Positions 18,401-20,111 of a stretch of DNA of 20,111 bases are shown here, one piece after another; within the stretch, counting starts at the first letter, position 1, and every line of letters begins with the position of its first letter. The stretch is from a virus. The stretch spans positions 1-20,111 of IMG/VR virus record IMGVR_UViG_3300017779_000235, one strand, 5' to 3'. Position numbers and translations under genes: made by a program. Below the pieces are notes generated by a model. That model was not told the DNA's origin, searched no databases, and was given only the letters and a program-made list of their open reading frames with translations.

Positions 18401-20111
18401 GCTCAAAATACAGAGGATATAAACTCTTTTTCAGCTAATATTACCAAGCAAGAAATTGAAAATGTATCAGGACGACTACAGCTTACTTTTCAATCTGGAG
18501 GCATTTTAACAACTACGATAACTAGTGCAGGTAGTAATCTATGTAATGGTCTTAGCGGGGAGGTAGAGGTATACCCAAAATTTATTCAGAATTCCAGTGG
18601 AGTTAAAAAGAATCTACAAGATTTTGCACATTATGGAAGAAGTAGCTCTCTTAGAGGACAACTTGATCAGCCTGCGTTACGTCTAACTATTACTAGCGGG
18701 GAAGTAACAAATGTTGATATTATAAATCCTGGTAGGGGTATGATAGTTACGGATAAAATGTCAGAATTTGATGGCTGGGACCAAGCATTCAGACTAATAG
18801 ATAATGGTAGTGGTAACCCTGTGGTCGACTACTTTTTTGATGATAATGTTGCAGGTGATTGGGTTCTTGCCGGTAATTATACTGAACCCGTAATTACTAT
18901 TGCAACTACGCAAGGTTTTGATGGAATTCTTGAATCGGTTAAGGTACAGCAGGCTTATGATAACTCTTCTGTGGATGATATTATACAAGCAACTATTGTA
19001 GAGTCTACCGTTTATAGCGGTAGTGGCGGTAATACTGTATCTAATACCGCGGGCGAGTATAAAGATACTAAATCAGTAACAGGGCATTTTTCTTTCAAAA
19101 TAACAGAAGTAACAGAGGTTGAAGGAACAGCTTTAGCTTATCAACAAGAGCAAAAAGTAAATAATATAGAAGATGCTATACTAGCTGAGGTGACAAAAGA
19201 TAGTTCAGGAGTTCACAGTATTAACTATTTTTGTACTAAAGCCAGCTTAGATACCGGTGATGGTGGCTCAATTGTAGAGTCTGCTAACACTGAAGTTACA
19301 GGAGCAGTAGTCTATGATAAGCGCCGAGCTAGAGGAGAAATAGCACGAATCTCCATGCCTAATACTAGAGGTATAAGTGCAACTCCTACTGCACGTGCAG
19401 AAATTTCGGGGTTGCTTGGATATCAAGGACCAGATATACAAATCACTGAAGTTACTTCAGGTGATACTGCTGTTTTTACTACTGCTTCTGCGCACGGCCT
19501 AATAACTGATGATATTGTAGCAATACGAGGTATTGGAGCTGGCGATGATATGAATATTATAAACGGGCAGCGAGGCTCAGTACGTCTCGGATCTTTAGGT
19601 ATTACTACTGGAGATAATGCACAGTTTTCTCATGGTACATTAGGAAGTATGAATGCTTCTAAATATAGTTCTGCTACACCTGCCGCAAATACTCAAGTAA
19701 CTGGCTGTACAATTACACAAGGCGGTAGCGTTTTCCCTGGTAGAGATGCAACTTGCACAGTTACTACCTCTTCGGATGGAAGCAGTATTCATATCGATAG
19801 TGTTACTGCAGCAGGGTCGGGTTATATAGTAAATCTTACTTGTTACATAGCTGTAACAATAAGCGATACTACTCATACTTTTATTACTACTTTGCAAAGT
19901 GGAAAAATAATTACAAATGATACAACTACAAAATTTAGATTAGAAACAGATCGAACTGTATTCTCTTATGGAGGATATTTTGGAGGTATAGTACTCAATT
20001 ATGTAGGTGGAGGATCTACTGCTACAGCCCTTACTTCTCAAACCACAGTCTTTGCAAATATACAGAATCCCATGACAGTTGAAATGCAAATAAATGCAAC
20101 ATTCATTCCTC
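12476..20111 (+). CDS. Central tail fibre / host specificity protein J-like (3' end outside window)
   Basis: Central tip protein of the lambda gpJ type; its C-terminus normally contacts the host receptor. The frame is open from ATG 12476 (AGAGGA at 12462-12467) to the window end: 2,545 residues without a stop, against 1,132 in lambda. Landmarks: the N-terminal hub motif GPIEGLVEGAKSIYLD (18-33); a tryptophan-rich repeat (216-303); a hub segment around 619-660 ending in RGLKVKVPSNY; the best-conserved core, 903-1034, from NPAWIYYDIL through YCDELVPDGQGG and AFRAMAMYSNG to VLVTWNDP; a fibronectin-III-like domain (about 1375-1470, SIIISWSPN to INIQAYYQV); a VTGTNTKFTEDFSAGD fibre motif (1702-1720); and a long beta-rich region after 1500 with glycine-rich GxGY-type repeats from about 2000 and a TTASAHGLITDDIVAI motif near 2335-2350. 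The domain assignments are from motif memory; the receptor-binding end is not in this window. Confidence 0.9.
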   Translation, partial: MSRVINQKGVVFDALSVGPIEGLVEGAKSIYLDNTPLTSRDYTNAVGIPTVIETTAKCERGSNQVKVPIVAVRELIDTETKLTISDPATETIGDILTPKLRYLWIEKAGKDYPGFAMASNGFEIGFTGDGSGGFYKGYDFHKDVVYRRYSAHNKIEAETTKWMETPIRGEDGWAHESDRNDLFFTATIDGIENYRTYLVGRSVDPHYTRRRDDSSYENPAKYFENKADWASHWSMVKANHWKDSNKYYQTWHYFANPIVEWPFEKAYRRGLQYDNPAKGSTSWDSYKWITHQVTGWHGATLRWDVLAEITNIIPDPADPTNQAIVTILPKDPSLHQVYATSTNLKAKIVTSKVVQNTATNFKGDWDIRHGLLDQSSMDLDNFENPSTNLVVGPGQALYWHTTGGGKSSSSFYGAVGNSGTSMGLTDVQVKEVDTVKLTIVLPNGLFFANDKAETKKAVAEFAIYVHTRTGRPGSDYQPNLVVGRLDNTISYRITPNHWKGGGSRNSADTRLMDKTDGSNYYLELDKKYDSSVMESKYGVIIAKTKGTFAKEFEIDLTPYRPFTDFLIEVRRITPDQHPDYNTHKKDASNIEGATNPTQKTRFEGTAILSTIESQIHDKFTYPLTAYAGLSFSGAEFERIPQRTYHLRGLKVKVPSNYTTREEDLARGGQGVASYSRTIERDAHNPKEAYPSYSVASTNILRFTTDVTGPIRRGTWSTSIGDTVANTGIDIYQCGASNHSGMPNLESTNGQLPYIKLIQSVDRHTITAGPTHSQHLLLRVARIIKGNVIEIDDIESISVTGTTNNRTITIDFNDNPDVTINPFTNQKDIIDGIETDYWEIKKLGTQGDFDDNAIFIEGENRYDIEITFKHNLFNLPYAPWDGSLRGDDNFPRSHPNYKKVYTNNPAWIYYDILTNKEIGLGQWISESDVDKFELYQIARYCDELVPDGQGGLEARFTLNTYITKATEAFKLLKDLCSAFRAMAMYSNGLITAVQDRPKNPVFLFTQANVINGAFTYEYTGTRARANSVLVTWNDPAQKFAQDVVAIDDNEAILQIGRVIPKEVLAYGCTSKGQAMRLGRYHLLSEKLENEVITFETGVNASHLQIGDIIKVQDQQAGAKVKNAGRLKFSNGWRQFQLDRDVDLSTVVEGDDKWKFHIQVPTRGIFLQQDKAVINGKTLKRGDLIVENKDGIAIEDLPGSINPNTFEQKETYESIDIYNLVDDAGNMLSTQLANYAKVDTFDIDVQHSYTQKGPQYIQTVEPREDKHDKNIDLTECIWTITKEAGNVYNETACKEYKLISISHNEGGMVTIGAALYKEEKFDEIEATISSYQDPIRAYNSSGYVVRELGKISGAGTSGGSNFDQASVNIPIPNIQSITAEPADDLNSIIISWSPNSAQRLNEVGDIVGGSTSNINGYRIRHNFTPNSANADANGYVYEEVVGGAVNTFTLSVPGGYEEGTYTINIQAYYQVPGEDKIFGASLNTQKVLKDLTKQLGRGLVPSGGNLDSPTDFNTGSGIFKIITDNTYEYTHPNGDVYKSGAPATTLETTESFSSMSNSTSAYLYFDKAGSELATPHPLKALTETTDVEATLKNSGGPMNFTYLMPVGSSTRGLATLTNLTGTGKIQNSPGSSSAHEIKNNTGSIKKGMIVTGSGIVGTVTLVKDSTNVSPGVQLIELSSAQNLSNDTVLTFTGTAKFSAAIDSDIVTGTNTKFTEDFSAGDMIKLTESLAITSTGSLSEYGTVQTVLSNTKLRLEDKISRDYGISSGSEGLSYNTPQKQQTIDWRNIYDPQDSGADLIDFNTLIFITGVSPTSNNRASIVSITKANPAVITFSSVAGQSMNFSSYRSDTLLPFYFFAVEGMTDLNSDMVWLHPTGSNTAEIYTSNIKHNDNRLDSSSFATHTGNTGIAHAYVYSAYIDLNVLFGTYGAHVAQITDFGTTRLGTYQAELNPGPQYKEQQIPPLGHPSGGVYDVGNSYGAQNTEDINSFSANITKQEIENVSGRLQLTFQSGGILTTTITSAGSNLCNGLSGEVEVYPKFIQNSSGVKKNLQDFAHYGRSSSLRGQLDQPALRLTITSGEVTNVDIINPGRGMIVTDKMSEFDGWDQAFRLIDNGSGNPVVDYFFDDNVAGDWVLAGNYTEPVITIATTQGFDGILESVKVQQAYDNSSVDDIIQATIVESTVYSGSGGNTVSNTAGEYKDTKSVTGHFSFKITEVTEVEGTALAYQQEQKVNNIEDAILAEVTKDSSGVHSINYFCTKASLDTGDGGSIVESANTEVTGAVVYDKRRARGEIARISMPNTRGISATPTARAEISGLLGYQGPDIQITEVTSGDTAVFTTASAHGLITDDIVAIRGIGAGDDMNIINGQRGSVRLGSLGITTGDNAQFSHGTLGSMNASKYSSATPAANTQVTGCTITQGGSVFPGRDATCTVTTSSDGSSIHIDSVTAAGSGYIVNLTCYIAVTISDTTHTFITTLQSGKIITNDTTTKFRLETDRTVFSYGGYFGGIVLNYVGGGSTATALTSQTTVFANIQNPMTVEMQINATFIP
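13121..13384 (+). repeat. Tryptophan-rich imperfect repeat within the J protein
   Basis: Codes for J residues 216-303. Nine tryptophans fall in the 75 residues 229-303. Two copies of a pattern are visible: YENPAK then W229, W233 and W241; and YDNPAK (273-278) then W283, W288 and W296. A weaker third unit, YFANPIVEW (253-261), lies between them. The DNA of the copies has diverged, so the repeat is seen at the protein level. It lies between the N-terminal hub motif and the conserved core, where lambda J has, as far as I recall, nothing similar. Confidence 0.6.
18346..18373. repeat. Perfect 12-bp inverted repeat with 4-base loop inside J gene
   Basis: TCCTCCACTTGG (18346-18357), loop CCAC, and CCAAGTGGAGGA (18362-18373) are exact reverse complements. 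The arms are far richer in G+C than the surrounding sequence. It is translated in frame as P-P-L-G-H-P-S-G-G. No T-run follows, so it is not a normal terminator. It lies between the fibronectin-like part and the glycine-rich beta-repeat region of J. Confidence 0.9.
18480..19865 (+). repeat. Degenerate glycine-rich beta-repeats in distal J region
   Basis: This part of J repeats a loose pattern of a beta-strand, a G- or D-G turn, a strand, then a glycine-rich turn. Examples are SGGILTTTITSAGSNL (near residues 2005-2022), SGEVTNVDIINPGRGM (near 2075-2090), DGILESVKVQQAY (near 2150) and SVTAAGSGYIVNL (near 2445). I recall similar G-x-G-Y repeats in long phage tail fibres. The copies are weak matches, so both number and borders are approximate. 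Confidence 0.4.

Noticed and set aside
19389-19400. Palindrome CTGCACGTGCAG
   Set aside because: A perfect 12-base palindrome is expected about five times by chance in a window this long.
1579-19897. Scattered minus-strand open frames of 60-143 codons
   Set aside because: All lie opposite strong + strand genes, lack ribosome binding sites and recognisable protein motifs, and have odd composition (leucine- or serine-rich), as expected for antisense shadows.

Overview
This window is the tail half of the structural region of a tailed bacteriophage (or prophage) with a long, non-contractile, siphovirus-type tail. All genes lie on the + strand, are packed with almost no gaps, and the DNA is AT-rich (about one third G+C by eye). 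No integrase, replication, lysis or host gene is visible, so a lytic phage cannot be told from a prophage here. A near-consensus sigma-70 promoter and AGGAG/AAAGG-type ribosome binding sites argue for a proteobacterial (perhaps marine) or similar host and against Bacteroidetes; this is an inference.

Layout: (1) 3-2475, head-tail joining: the 3' part of a gp6-like head-tail connector, a 497-residue neck protein of unclear family, and a tail terminator. (2) 2537-3862, a 441-residue major tail tube protein that resembles phage T5 pb6, followed by a strong hairpin terminator. (3) 3919-3956, a new promoter (TTGACA, 17-base spacer, TATACT) with a small dyad over its -10 and start site. (4) 3993-4831, the tail assembly chaperone gene pair, joined by a -1 frameshift at A AAT TTT (4394-4400), giving 140- and 279-residue products. 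(5) 4831-8202, the tape measure protein. (6) 8202-20111+, a lambda-order tail tip set M-L-K-I-J.

How the genes work together: the tube protein polymerises around the tape measure protein with help from the chaperone pair; the terminator caps the tube and the neck and connector proteins join it to the capsid; M, L, K, I and J build the tip, with K carrying two hydrolase domains and J the central, receptor-facing fibre.

Most notable: the mix of a T5-like tube with a lambda-like tip; an L protein in which two large insertions split the conserved cysteine module and its C-terminal motif; a J protein of at least 2,545 residues still open at the window edge, with a tryptophan-rich internal repeat; a perfect 12-bp-arm hairpin inside the J coding sequence; and a terminator-promoter pair that splits the tail genes into two transcription units. 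I found no defence system, CRISPR array, tRNA, rRNA or insertion sequence. The only non-coding stretches are 2476-2536 (61 bases), 3863-3992 (130 bases) and two gaps of under 20 bases.
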